64,000 nucleotides of DNA from Acephala macrosclerotiorum (lineage: Eukaryota > Ascomycota > Leotiomycetes > Helotiales > Mollisiaceae), in assembly GCA_014904845.1 (NCBI GenBank), contig MU119226.1:347058-411057 (forward strand), in the 5' to 3' direction. The position numbers and the translations under genes were made by a program. A model generated the notes under the pieces. The model made no database searches. It was not told where the DNA came from and was given only the letters and a program-made list of their open reading frames with translations. Positions 22,001 through 33,210 of the stretch are shown here, in pieces. Numbering within the stretch: position 1 is the first letter of the stretch; the number at the start of each line of letters is the position of its first letter.

Positions 22001-25000
22001 TGCGGATCTCGCCGAGAATGCCAGGTGGAGCCCAGGTTAGCAGTTCGTCAACCCAATTGTCAAGAAGAGTAGGAGGGCAAAGAATCAATGTTCTTGACAC
22101 TCGAAGGCTCTTCGGGATCTGGTTTGAGATGGCTTCATCGGTACTAGAAGCTGCCTCGGCGATTGCCACTAGCAAAGTGATTGTTTGCATAGTCTTGCCG
22201 AGTCCTATCCAAAAATGTCAGTCAAAAAGTATGCCAAACAGCACTATATTGAAGTTGATGAAGTACTCACCCATTGTGTGTGCTAGCAAGCATCCTTCCA
22301 TTGCCGCTTCATCGGTACGCGTAGTTATCTGATTCCACAGGAATCGAACACCGTCAACTTGGTGCGGCTTAATACTTCCGGCAATGTGATTGCAAATTCG
22401 GATGGATTTCTCTGGATCATCTGTTGAGTTGATGACGAGACGAGCAAGATCTAGATCTTCAGCCCGGCCAGAAAGGGCAAGCTTCGCTTGTAAGATCTTC
22501 CGGCGTTCCTCTTGTTGGATTTGGCGTTGCTTGTCATCCTGACGACGGGCTAGAGCATCGACATCTACGTGAACTTTTCTCTTCTTGCGCTTGTTACTCG
22601 GAGAGGCCTCAGCGAGTACTTCGCTCTCACTCGTACTGGAGATGGTCAATCACTGCTACAAGATCCGATACAGGGTACTTACGTGGTAGTTCTACGGCGC
22701 TTGATTGATGAGCGAGGGCTTTCGTCATCATCTTCCATGTCGGCTTCTGCTTCCTTGCTATTTTCATTGCGAGGGGAACACGAGGGGGTAGAAGGTAATG
22801 ATGGTTGCGAAATATGGCCGAGGTATTCTTCCATTCTGCAGCAGAGCTTGTAAAAAGGGGTGAAGTGCTCAGACTTCCCATTGAGAACTTCCCGAAGAAC
22901 GTCGGTCTTGGTTGTGTATGTCATTGATTCCCAGGATTGTCGACTGTATTGGGATTTGACAAACATATGGAAGAGCCTAATAAGCTCGGAGAGTGCCATA
23001 AACTCGTTCGGCTGCATATCGTCCACAATATCCTCGGACTCAACCATGGCCGTAATGACTTTCATGATCTCACTCCAGAGCTCGTCAGGCTCAGTGGTAG
23101 AGAAATATTCGAGAAGCTCGGTCCTGGATGTAGGGTTCATTCTATAGAAGACCTTTATCAATAGACGATGATGATCATCTATTGCAGCCCATGCTCGATA
23201 GCTGTATTTGTCGATGGCAACGGGGTCGTTGAAAGGGGGGAGATCATCCTCATCCGGGATCTTGTCCTCTCTGGTGGGGGAAGAACTTAGTGAGGAGTTC
23301 AAGTTGATAAGCTTGAATTTGGGTTTTGGCTTGTCAGGAGTGGTGAGATCGATAACATCATTTTCCTGTTGTGGAGAATCGTCGGAGGAAATATAGATCG
23401 AGTCATTAGGTTCATTGGGAGCAGTGATTATTGTTAGCCGTGTTGACAATTCACCCTTGATTGGCATTTTCGTGCGTTCGGTCGAGAGTGGTAAAGGCTC
23501 ATCATCCTCAGACGACTCATGCTGTACGGAAAGTTTGGGCTCATCGTGAGAGCTTCGAAGGACGCCATCTGGGCTTGGAGCGTCAATATCTAGGCTTGTC
23601 GACCTATCAGGGCTGGAGTGTGCTGTGATGTCGGCTTGTTGTTCCGGCTCCCACTCATCCTCAACATCGGCCTCAGCCTCGATTTGACTGGGTTCGTCCT
23701 CTGCGATGGCTGATTCTTGCTGGGCTAGGTTATCACCTAATGTATTGAGCTCTGACAGGTTTCCCTCGTCATCGGTTACCACGAAGTCACTCAAGCCATC
23801 GTCTGAGTCGTCGGTCACACCCTCATCCTCGCTTCCAGAACCAATGTCCTCACCATCGTCGTCGACATCAGTGGTCTGCTTAGGTTGCTTTTTAGGTTTA
23901 GAAGCTGACAACTTCTTGGGCGGCTTTTGTGGAGCGGACTTTTGCTTCAAGGTCGAAATCTTCCAGCGCAATTCGTTAATATCAAAGACAGTGTGTTCCA
24001 TGCTTCCACAAACTTTCCGAGCCTGCGACTTGCTTGTCCATTCCATAGACGCAAGCTCATGGCGCATTTCCGACAGCCGCTTATTGCGCAGAGCAAGGAC
24101 CCCTTCGACTTCATCAAGCTGCGTATCCTTGCTTCCTTCCTTGCGAGACTTTGTCCAGAGACCCCAAGCCTTGTTCTGCAGTTTCGGCAGGTGCTTTTCC
24201 TTCCATCTTGACTTGAACACGGCCAAAGCTTCCTCGATCACCTGGTTGACTTCTTCAAGACTGATTGCTTTTCCCTTGATTGGCTTCTTCATGGTGCGCA
24301 CAGCTTTCATGGCTTTCTCTCCCTGTTCTTGACTGATTTCGTTCCAGGTAGCTTCGTCGTATTCATTTTCGGAGCCTGAATCGCCAAAGACCGGGAGGAG
24401 TTCGTCACCGCCTGGAATATTTCCCCATTTCTTCTGAATGTATGCCAATTGATCGTCGTAGTCGCGGGGCTGAATCTGGCCAACGAAGAATTTTGCGTCG
24501 CCTCGAGGATTCCTTGAGCTCTTCGGGTGCATGAGACCTCTGTACTCCGTGGAGACTTTTTCCGGAAGAGTATCCGCATTAGGCCAAGCATATTCTTTAC
24601 CATGGCGTTTCTGCATTCTTCGCTCTCTCAACTCAGATTCCTCGAGCTCGGGAAAACCTGGGGCAAGTCCTCTCGCGGCATGAACAGCGCCATCACTCTC
24701 TCTGAAGAAAAGCGTGCAGGATGGTTGCTTTTGTAGTTGCAAAGGTACAATGTCCACCAAGTCTCTACGATAAGGGCGTACGAGAGTCAATCGGTCCTCT
24801 TCTGTTCCCACTTCATGTGGCTTGTAATGCAAGAAATATTTGATAGAGTTGTGGACATATGTTCGGTGACTGCTGGAGATGTTGCGGAATGATGAGGAGA
24901 ACTCGAGATCGGCGTCATCATCATCTTTCAGATCATCGCCAATAGCCGTGCCTTCGTAGAAGATGTCGTCGACGGGAAATTTGCGTTTTGGAAGATAAAA

Positions 25001-26635
25001 TGATCTGGCTGGAGCTGTCAAAGTTACTTGCTGCTTGTGAGGATGTTGTTTGGCGAGAACTTGAGTATGTCGGTCATCAGCAGTGGTTAGTGCAAATGCT
25101 TGCTCTTCGCCTAGTTCGTTCTCTTCGCTTGGTGTATCTTGGTGATCATCGTAGTTGTGGATCAAGCCGTTCTCTGGGTGTTCAAGACCATCTGAATTAT
25201 CTGCTGTCTCCTGCTCAAGTATATCATGTGCAACATCTGGTTGTGGGGTAGAGCTGCGCGAAGGATCGCCATATTCGCGGGAGGTCATCGCTGGTAACAA
25301 GCCACCTCGACGATCACGCTCTGCGGCTTCCATACGCGCCTTGACTAGCTCTTCGGGAGAGTAACCACTGATATTGATGATGGTAGAGCGCTTCTTACCA
25401 TCCGGACCGATTGACACAGTAAGTTTGTTGATTGGGCGCAGTTGGTCATCGTTATAGGCGACAACTTCTTGATCGTCCACGGAGGCAGAGCGCTTTCTCT
25501 TCCTATCGCTGCTTGGTGAAGTAGGCTCAGCGTCCTGGCCACGCTCTGGTATCTGACCGCGTCCTTCCAGTAGGAGGTCCTCGTCATGATCAACAGCAGC
25601 GAATATCAGACCATGAGCAAGTTCTTCGTCATGGAGTGTAGAGCTGATGGGCATGTCTGCTGGCGCATCTAATTTCTGTCTCTTACTGTTAGGCTCGTCA
25701 GAAATTAGAGTCGTGCCTTGAGATGCTCGGTCGGCTGCTTCGAAGTCATCAGGATGTTCTGAGGGCTCCTTTTGGGAAGACGCGGGTCTGGAGGCTAGCT
25801 CAAGCTGCATTTGTATAGAATGAGACTTGCCCAAGGCTAGCTTTTCGTCCACGGCGGAGAGTGCTGCCCGAATTTGGTCGATTTGAGCTTGGGGAGCTGT
25901 CTCCATGGCCTCCTGGAGAGACTTCCCAGTTGTCAGAAGCTGTGCGATAGAGGGCTCAGCGAATTGTTCTTGTGATGGCGCATTCCTAATTGCAGCCGGA
26001 GCTGATGATGGATATGTAGAATATGGTGCATCTATCTCTCGGCGCTGTGCTAGAGGAACGGAGGCATGAATTTGCATCTCATTGTCTCGGAGGCTCTGAA
26101 GATCTCGTGCGGCTGTAAGGATGGCACCAGAAATGGCACCAGAGATGGCATTGGTGATATCTTTGGCATCATTTACCAGTCGGCTCTGGACTGCAACCTC
26201 AGCTCGGACATGTCTCATGTACATGGTACTTCGCCTGCGGAGCTCGTCGATTGCGTTGCGTATGTAAGCTCGATAAGCCAATACCTTGATGCCGATATCC
26301 TTCAGAGCTTGGTCGTCGATTTCTGAGAGGAGCATAGCACCGTCAACCATGTTATCTGTGAATAGCGGCTCGAGCATCTTTGGATCAGGAATTTGTTTGT
26401 ATTTCGGATTCCATGATCGATTGGTCGTAGACAATTCTTGGATGACTCTGTCGACGGACCAGTCCCACGGGTCTTCTCCTAGGGAGCCTGAAGCCATAAT
26501 GGACAGGATCCATGCATCGGGGGTAGATGGAGGTGGTTTTTGTTTCGTCCACGAAGGACAGGATAGCGGGACGCCGTCAAGCCAACGTGCAATTGAGAGA
26601 GAAGCAGATTTTTCTATGGAGGTTACTTTAGCCAT
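19031..26635 (-). CDS. very large SAM-domain SNF2 helicase, ATRX/Rad54-like
   Basis: Four exons: 26635-22683, 22635-22271, 22204-21650, 21591-19031, in frame, about 2,477 residues. A SAM-like region lies at residues 57-136. A long acidic and Ser-rich stretch with predicted nuclear character follows, then the ATPase. Motif I is MGLGKT near residue 1440, motif II DEAH near 1576, motif III LTGSPLANKLEEYY. The second RecA lobe has LVFSES, STGAGGLGLNLQSANRV and GRAYRIGQ. The last 500 residues are low complexity (Gln/Pro/Ser). This is the Snf2 layout of the ATRX/ARIP4/Rad54-like group: ATP-driven chromatin remodelling or DNA translocation in the nucleus. Met at 26635 was chosen because the 37 in-frame codons upstream look non-coding. 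A second Met follows about 47 codons later. Confidence 0.92.
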
Positions 26636-27666
26636 CGTATCAAAGGACAGACGACAGACGGCGACGTGTTGAAGTATGAAGTTGCGGTAGAACAAAGTGG
26701 GTGTGGTATGAAATTTTGTGGACGGGATTGTGGGAAAGGTACACATAAAATTCGCGAGAAATAAAAAGCGTAGGTGGTGGTCAAATTAAGGTTTGGAAAA
26801 GGGAAAGTTGAAGAGAATAGGAAATGTGGTTTGAAGGTGAATGTGTTGTGAAGGTGAGCGTATGTGAAGATGACGCCCAAACTGATATTTAGAACTTACG
26901 CGAAATGAATGCCCGAAAACCCTCAACAAAGCTCAGGCTCCAGACTCGGCGGCGTCATGGGAAGAATTTGAGGCTTATTCACGTAGAGGGTCGCGATCTT
27001 GAAGAAGGGGAGGGTGGAGGAGAATTCAGGCGGCAATCTTCGAATCACAAGCTGGTGGAATTTCGATCTCCCAGCCTTGACGGGACAATGGAGGAGATGA
27101 ATGCAACAGGTCCGTCTTTAATGCAATAAGGAAAGGTATCGAAAGAGTCGTGGTTTGTAGATCGGGGAAAGGAGAAGGCGTATGGTTCGAGAGGAGGTGA
27201 AGTCAATGTTGGATTCGACGCGTCTGGCGTCTGTCCTTATCACGATTTCTTATCTTCACGTGTGGTCTCACCTAGTCCAAAATAGGACTAGATTATATTC
27301 TCGAGTATTGCGCAATGTGGAGTTCGAAACTGACCCCCATGATTTACAAATCATTGATCCGAGCTTTTCTCGAGGAACCTCGAGCTCGCAGTGTTCCAGA
27401 AAAGCACACATCAAAGTACCAGAAATCCAGGGTCATTCATCAGTCTCACGTACTCACCAGCCATGGAATAAACCTACTAAACTCCCTCTCAAAAGACCTA
27501 CGATTTCAATACGTTGTCCGACGTCGCTTTTTCCACATCGGGCGAGACTCGGTCCTCAGTCAGCTTTCTTCTTCTTTCTGAATATTCGTTGTGCAATACC
27601 AATTCCCTTGAGCGGGTAAAGCATTGTGATCCGCTCACTTTCGCTAAAGAGAACACGAGCCTCAAC
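26636..27666. promoter_or_regulatory. divergent intergenic region of SNF2 and GSH2
   Basis: About 1 kb between the two divergent starts. Frames on both strands are short and without domains. Around 27385-27450 lies a block that recurs near 33475-33540. Confidence 0.5.
27385..27450 (+). repeat. diverged direct repeat, copy 1
   Basis: It shares with 33471-33536 the order CTCGCAGT, AAAAGC-ACACA-CA, AGTACCAGAAA, AGGG-CATTCATCAG, about 80 percent alike by eye. It lies about 220 bp upstream of the GSH2 ATG. Confidence 0.6.
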
Positions 27667-29557
27667 ATGGCCCCAAGTAGAGCTTTCGAGAAGCCTTACC
27701 CTCCTACTTTGTCAACAGGAGAGGCCAAACATTTGCTTTCTACAATCAAAGACTGGTCTGTTGCCCATGGATTGACGGTACGACCACCGCCGTCTCTAGT
27801 CACGGCCGAAGCAGATCCTCAAGGAATTTTAGCCACTACGGCGCCAGTCACATTATTCCCGAGTCCGTTTCCAAGAGTGTGCTTTCAACAAGCTAAATCC
27901 ATTCAAAAGGCATACAATAGTCTATATGCAGCAATAGCACAGGATGAGGAGTTCTTGAGAGATATTGTGCAAGAGTAAGTCGCCATTGAATTTTTCTTGT
28001 TCTGTTTCTCATCCATTTCTCACTAGCTCAAATGACGCGAATATGCCAGCAAGCTAACCAGAGGCAGGATCATAGAAGTCGATGAATTCATTGCAGAGCT
28101 ATGGCAGGTACATCTCAAGGTCAAAGAAGAAGGATATACCCAGGTACTATCTTAAATCATCCGCATGGCAGTTCTGCTGACATGTTGCAGAACCTTTCCT
28201 TGGGACTATTCCGTTCTGATTATATGGTTCATCAAGCTGCCGATGTCGAACCAACCATCAAGCAAGTCGAATTCAACACAATTGCTTCTTCTTTTGGAGG
28301 ATTGTCAGCTCAGACCTCAAAAATGCATAGGTAGGCCATCTGGCTCGCATGCCCACTTTTGACTGCAGAACACATTTTTCAATCTCCCAGCTATAGCCAG
28401 ACTTTCTGGGCCCTTTTATGGGGTCATGGCTTTCATAACGGCGCCAGCGTTCAGGCTGAGATAGCCCCGGCAAAGCTGGGCCATTGGAAATTGATCTTCG
28501 CATTTACATCACATGACTAATGCAACGCAGATATCTTGCAAAGAACGAATATCCTTTGCTCGAGAACCTTCTCCCAACTGAAGACTTCAATGCCCCAGAG
28601 AACAACAGCGCCCAAGGTCTAGCATCCGGGATTTTGGCTGCATTTGAAGCCTACAAAACCTCAAACTCCCCTCTCCACGACCCATGCGTCATCTTCCTTG
28701 TCCAAGACCCAGAACGAAACATCTTCGACCAACGACACCTCGAATATGCGATCCAAGACCACTCAGTTCCCGTCTTCCGCCTTCCATTCCCGGAGATCCT
28801 CTCTCGAACATCGATAGCAGAAACACCAAAACGTCAACTCCTCTATCACCTGCCAAGCAACCCCAACAAAATATTCGAAGTAGCCGTGGTATATTTCCGA
28901 GCAGGCTACGGACCAAGCGATTACCCTAATGCAGAAGCATGGAAAGCCCGTCTGCAAATCGAACGCTCACACGCCATCAAATGTCCCACAATCCTTACCC
29001 AACTCGCTGGCGCAAAGAAAGTACAACAAGTACTCGCTACACCCACCTCTGCCTCTACACCTTCCATCCTCCACCGTTTTGTAAAGAACGCTTGGGCTGC
29101 TACAGAAATAGAGAGACTAGAAAAGACGTTCACGAATATATTCCCACTCGACGAATCACCAGCTGGTCTTGAAGCACGGAAATTAGCTATCGATGAAGAA
29201 TCGTGCAAAGGGTACGTGTTAAAGCCCCAGCGAGAAGGAGGAGGAAATAACACATACCGATCCGCGATCCCTCCATTCCTAAAGTCGTTACCGGAAACAC
29301 ATTGGAAATCCTACATTCTCATGGAAATCATCACTCCGCCTCCAGTCCACAACACCATCCTGCGAAATGGCGTTCTAGAACAAGGAGGCGTCATATGCGA
29401 GCTAGGAGTCTACGGGACGTGTGTCTGGAACCAAGAAACGAAGGAGGTGCTGCATAACGAAGAAGCTGGATACTTGCTGAGAACGAAGGGTGACAAGAGC
29501 GAAGAAGGAGGAGTAGCTGCTGGGTTTGGGAGCATGGATAGTGTCCGACTGGTGTAA
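27667..29557 (+). CDS. GSH2: glutathione synthetase (EC 6.3.2.3)
   Basis: It ligates gamma-glutamylcysteine and glycine with ATP, the second step of glutathione synthesis, in the cytosol. Four exons: 27667-27974, 28068-28143, 28191-28330, 28531-29557. Introns are 93, 47 and 200 nt with CTAAC/CTGAC/CTAAT branches. The product is 516 residues, near the 491 of the yeast enzyme. Family segments in order: IIEVDEFIAELW, NLSLGLFRSDYM, KQVEFNTIASSFGGLS, VVYFRAGYGPSDY, RLQIERSHAIKCPTI, and the glycine-rich ATP/substrate loop PQREGGGNN near the C-terminal end of the ATP-grasp fold. The ending has GVAAGFGSMDSVRLV, the usual eukaryotic GSH2 end. The first exon is preceded by a divergent promoter shared with the SNF2 gene. 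Confidence 0.97.
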
Positions 29558-29953
29558 AGACATTGATGATGTCCGAAAAGTTGGTTGGTATTTCGGCTCA
29601 GCAAATGTCCCAGCCATTGAGGGACATTTGACTTCAGTATATTGTAGCCAGAACCAGGTCTATCGTCTTCCGATTTCCTCCGCTCGATTATTGTGTGAGT
29701 GCAAAGTTATGCTGACCTCGCATTCAAAGTCCCAAGTTAGGACGGACAATCTTGTCTTCAAGCTTCCGTATAAGAACGCGATCACTATCAGAGTAGCAAC
29801 GTTCATGAAGAAAGTATGAATTTGATCGCTATGCTACACATACAGTCGCCGAGTACCCTTCAATGTCCCGCTCTTTGTGGTGATTATCAACGCCTCTAGC
29901 TAGAATCTACGAGTACCATATTCCAAGTCTAGTAAAACTGACGCTTCGATATT
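29558..29953. other. intergenic, downstream of GSH2
   Basis: No gene seen. Around 29831-29890 a block (GCTATGCTACA ... GTCCCGCTC) resembles 31678-31736, which lies just beyond the neighbouring gene at 31744. Confidence 0.4.
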
Positions 29954-31351
29954 TCAAATAGGGGGATCCACACCCCCGCTTTTACCCTCAGCTTGACCAT
30001 ACCCATAAGCTCGAGCACGTCCAGCGACCTCTACGAAACGGTTTTCTTCTCCTTTAAAGGTGATATGTAAGAGGCGGTCTATCTGCATCAGTGTACCAGA
30101 ACTCATCTGAGTCATCTGTTCTGTATCTGTCGCGAGGAGCGTGGTTCGAGATGCCAGATCACGTGTCGAGTGCGCTGGCGCAATCGATGAAACCATCTGC
30201 GTCTCGTACGACGCACTGGATATTCCATATATTGAGCATTCCCTCCTTAGATAGAAGGGCAGACACAATAGGATACAATATCATTGGATTAGCTCATACG
30301 AAGCTAGCCCTGTGATCCGTATCCGCCGTGCTCTATTCACGTGAATCACATTCGAATCCTACCTGTTTTTCCAACAGTATCCTTCGTTTAGCTCGACGGC
30401 CGGGACTTCAGCTTCTTCCACTTCCTCTTGTCTATTCAAGGGGAAAGGAGATTCCCTCCGAGGAGTTTCCACCTTGAACATCAAGCCTTCCCCGCTAGTG
30501 CGTATTCTTTTATTCGGGCTCTGCTCTTCGTCCTCTTGTGAGCTTGTTGTTTTGCATTTTCGCCCACTCCTTCTTTCATTCCGAGCTACACTTTCAGTAG
30601 CTCTCACAAGCGTATTGAGGTTCGTCCTATCTATACTAAAAGGGTCGTCCTGACGTTCCTCGTCTTCTTCCCGCGCATGCTCTGGTGCCATGTCTTCGAG
30701 TGCTAGGCTTACTCTTCTTCGTCGAGTCCGATTTCCTGGAGATCTTCGGGACATTAGTGCTGTCGTAGTTCGAGCCGGGCTACTCGGAAGCGGTGTCCTT
30801 CTAGCTACCCTTTCACCCTTGGAAGCAGTGGTAGTTAGGACTCTTCCTTGATCCTGTGACACCAGTTCACCAACTCGCATGATTCGCCAGAAAGATTTCT
30901 TTCCCTTAGCCCCCAATCTCTCACACCATTCCGGATCAACAGAACCGGCCTTGATAAAGGGGTTATCTCTCGAAGGTGTAAGAATCGCTCGGATCGACTG
31001 ATTCCGCTGTTTTGCGTCGGCGCAAACATTTTTCTTCCCAAGATATGCAAGAACGAATGCATCGAGTGCGGACGAGGTAGCTTGACCGCCTGGTACCAAA
31101 GCCAGGAAGCTCCATATGGCTTGATTGAGAGAAGGTACCAGGTCCGGTTTGGTGACGTCGAGGGGATCGCCTGGTCTGCTCGCGTAGCCGGGGATGTGAG
31201 CGGGGCCAATGTTGAACACTCCAGTCCGGAAACCCAGAGGTAAATCGTCCTCTCCCGTGAAATCGAATTTGACGGCATAGTCTGGAGTGGTACTTGAAGG
31301 GTAAGGAGTACGAGCAATACTGCGTCGCTCAGGGTTTATATTCGGAGCCAT
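29954..31351 (-). CDS. uncharacterised protein with winged-helix-like segment (gene 2 of tandem pair)
   Basis: The uninterrupted frame 31351-30359 gives 330 residues. A better model adds a 3' exon: GT donor at 30362, CTAAT branch, AG at 30247-30246, and exon 30245-29954, giving 426 residues in frame. Residues about 75-165 form a compact alpha/beta-looking unit (LNQAIWSFLALVPGGQATSS, LDAFVLAYLGKK, then KSFWRIMRVG) that resembles the neighbouring gene's segment WAIYTILARVGQMSKAAIHE ... LWRLRR. Spacing suggests a winged-helix/HARE-type DNA- or protein-binding module; this is inference. After it comes a basic, Arg/Ser-rich region (NRTRRRRVS, then NKRIRTS) suggesting nuclear location. No named family was recognised. 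Start: Met at 31351 is the first in frame. Confidence 0.7.
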
Positions 31352-31743
31352 TTTTTATAGCTGAGGTATGCGGCTTTGTGAAAAGTGGAAATTGGCTTGT
31401 TGGGGGGGGATGGGGTTTAAAAAAAACATTTCCCCTGGATATATATATATATTTGTACTTGCTACGTGCAGTCGGGATGAGAATATCTGTATTCTGGTAA
31501 GTAGCAAATTTCAAGGACACTACCTGGGGATAGGCCTTTGAATCTGGACTGCACCAACATTTCAACTTTTCGAGGCTAAAGTCTTGGGTAGAGCTTCGAG
31601 CAATGCATAGGCCCTAACGTGAAGTAGAATGATCACGGATAGGATTGAGAACACGAAATGATTTTATTCGCTGTGCAGGCTATGCTACATTTTCGCTACT
31701 GTGCGACACTCCTATGCATACAATATCCCGCTCGTTGACTCTG
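31352..31743. other. intergenic between the tandem pair
   Basis: About 390 bp: promoter of gene 2 and 3' region of gene 1. It includes an AT repeat (ATATATATATAT near 31440) and a G run near 31403. Nothing else recognised. Confidence 0.4.
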
Positions 31744-33210
31744 TTAAGATTTCACTAGGTACGCAAACTCCGCACTTCCAAAGTCCCGCTCGGCAATGTA
31801 CGCTGCGCGAGGATTTCTGGGACGATAAGTACTCCATGGAATTGGTCCTATACCAAGACCATATGGATACTCTGTTTCCTGTGGACGTAAAGGAGCGGTC
31901 GGAAGAGGACGTCTACTATTACGAGTACGTCGGGGAGAGGTCACTTCCAAAATATCTGGCTGCTCCTCTTGGCCATGCGATGTGCGTTCTGTTTCGGTGA
32001 TGTTGAGTTCAAGGCCCTCCTCACAAATACCCTTTCGAGCTGTCTTCCTCGGCCTCTGCTGATCCTCCTTTGTTCTTCTCTTGAACGCTATCCTCTTTCT
32101 CTTGTTCATCGGGCTTGGGGAATCATATTCCCCATCTTCGAGCACCGTCTCTGCCTCTTCAGTCTGTGGCTCTTGTTCTTCTTCAGCTGACGAGTCGTGG
32201 ATGATAGAATGTGGTTTATCAGCCCGGATCGCCCTGCTAGATATCCGCATCGATCTAGGTGCCAGTGCAGCCGTAGTTGTAACCGCCCTACTACCTGTCT
32301 TATTTGATAAGGCACCACCTTTGCCCTTCTCTTTGGCGTGCTCATCTTTTCTTCTAAGACGCCATAATCCCATTCTACGAGGTGTGTTCAACCCCTCACC
32401 AGAACCTTCATCTTGTGTAAAGACATCATCGTGTCTGGAGAGATATGTGCGAACAGTGGATTCCGAGAACGGTAGACATACTGTGCCGTCTCTTTTGCTC
32501 TTTGTACCGAGCCATTCTACAAGCGCTTCGTGGATAGCGGCCTTTGACATTTGCCCGACTCGTGCAAGGATCGTATATATAGCCCATTCTCCGTTTGGCA
32601 ATTCGATCTTTCCGGTTTTCGAGTGCTTGAAACCCGAGCGTCCGGTTCGTTGCATGAAATTTGGAACCTCGTCGGGGTCGATGTCGTTGTAAAATTGTCC
32701 TGGTACCAAACCCAAGAGATGAAGCTTTCCTGTCTCCCATTTGACTGCCCAGCCAGGAGTAGGTCTCTCGAGCAGTGCCTCATATGATACTGCTGGGTCA
32801 TAAGGCGGCCATACATAAGGCTCTAAGGCATCACCTCTTGATGCCTCTGCTTGCGTGTCAGAGGCCGGCTTAGTATCTGGGTAGTCCTCGCTATTTGTGA
32901 CCAGCCCTTTGGTGTCAATCTTCTCGCCTGAAGCATTGCCATCCACCGCTGAAGACTTCACTTCAAGGAAGAAACTCAATGGTGCATACTTTATGGGGTT
33001 GGCCTTCGTAGTGGTGTTGTTTTGGGTGTCGGTAGCAGCTGGACTAGTGTTTGAGGCATTTGCACCTATTGCCTCTGACGGAGATGGTGTGAATTCTGCT
33101 GGATTACTCGCTCTCTCTGGGGAGTTCGTTGATCCTCGTAGAAAAGTCGAACTACCTCTCGGTGCAGATGAGGTGGAATTTTGGACCTTTGGACCTTCTG
33201 CGGCATCCAT
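31744..33210 (-). CDS. uncharacterised protein with winged-helix-like segment (gene 1 of tandem pair)
   Basis: A single open frame; Met at 33210 gives 488 residues. Another 23 codons are open upstream to 33279, but a TTTATAG acceptor-like site just before suggests they are leader or intron. The N-terminal 150 residues are Ser/Thr-rich and disordered. The middle has YDPAVSYEALLERPTPGWAV, then PNGEWAIYTILARVGQMSKA, AIHEALVEWLG, FSESTVRTYLSRHDDVF and GLWRLRRK: helices plus a closing strand, as in winged-helix modules, with Trp and Arg at the same relative places as in gene 2. Then follow a basic stretch (MNKRKRIAFKRRTK) and a Pro/Tyr-rich C-terminus. It is probably nuclear, perhaps DNA-binding; I recognise no named family. 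Confidence 0.75.
   Translation of the reverse strand: MDAAEGPKVQNSTSSAPRGSSTFLRGSTNSPERASNPAEFTPSPSEAIGANASNTSPAATDTQNNTTTKANPIKYAPLSFFLEVKSSAVDGNASGEKIDTKGLVTNSEDYPDTKPASDTQAEASRGDALEPYVWPPYDPAVSYEALLERPTPGWAVKWETGKLHLLGLVPGQFYNDIDPDEVPNFMQRTGRSGFKHSKTGKIELPNGEWAIYTILARVGQMSKAAIHEALVEWLGTKSKRDGTVCLPFSESTVRTYLSRHDDVFTQDEGSGEGLNTPRRMGLWRLRRKDEHAKEKGKGGALSNKTGSRAVTTTAALAPRSMRISSRAIRADKPHSIIHDSSAEEEQEPQTEEAETVLEDGEYDSPSPMNKRKRIAFKRRTKEDQQRPRKTARKGICEEGLELNITETERTSHGQEEQPDILEVTSPRRTRNSRRPLPTAPLRPQETEYPYGLGIGPIPWSTYRPRNPRAAYIAERDFGSAEFAYLVKS

Noticed and set aside
23706..24332. 208-codon plus-strand frame
   Set aside because: Ser-rich antisense shadow of the acidic part of the SNF2 gene.
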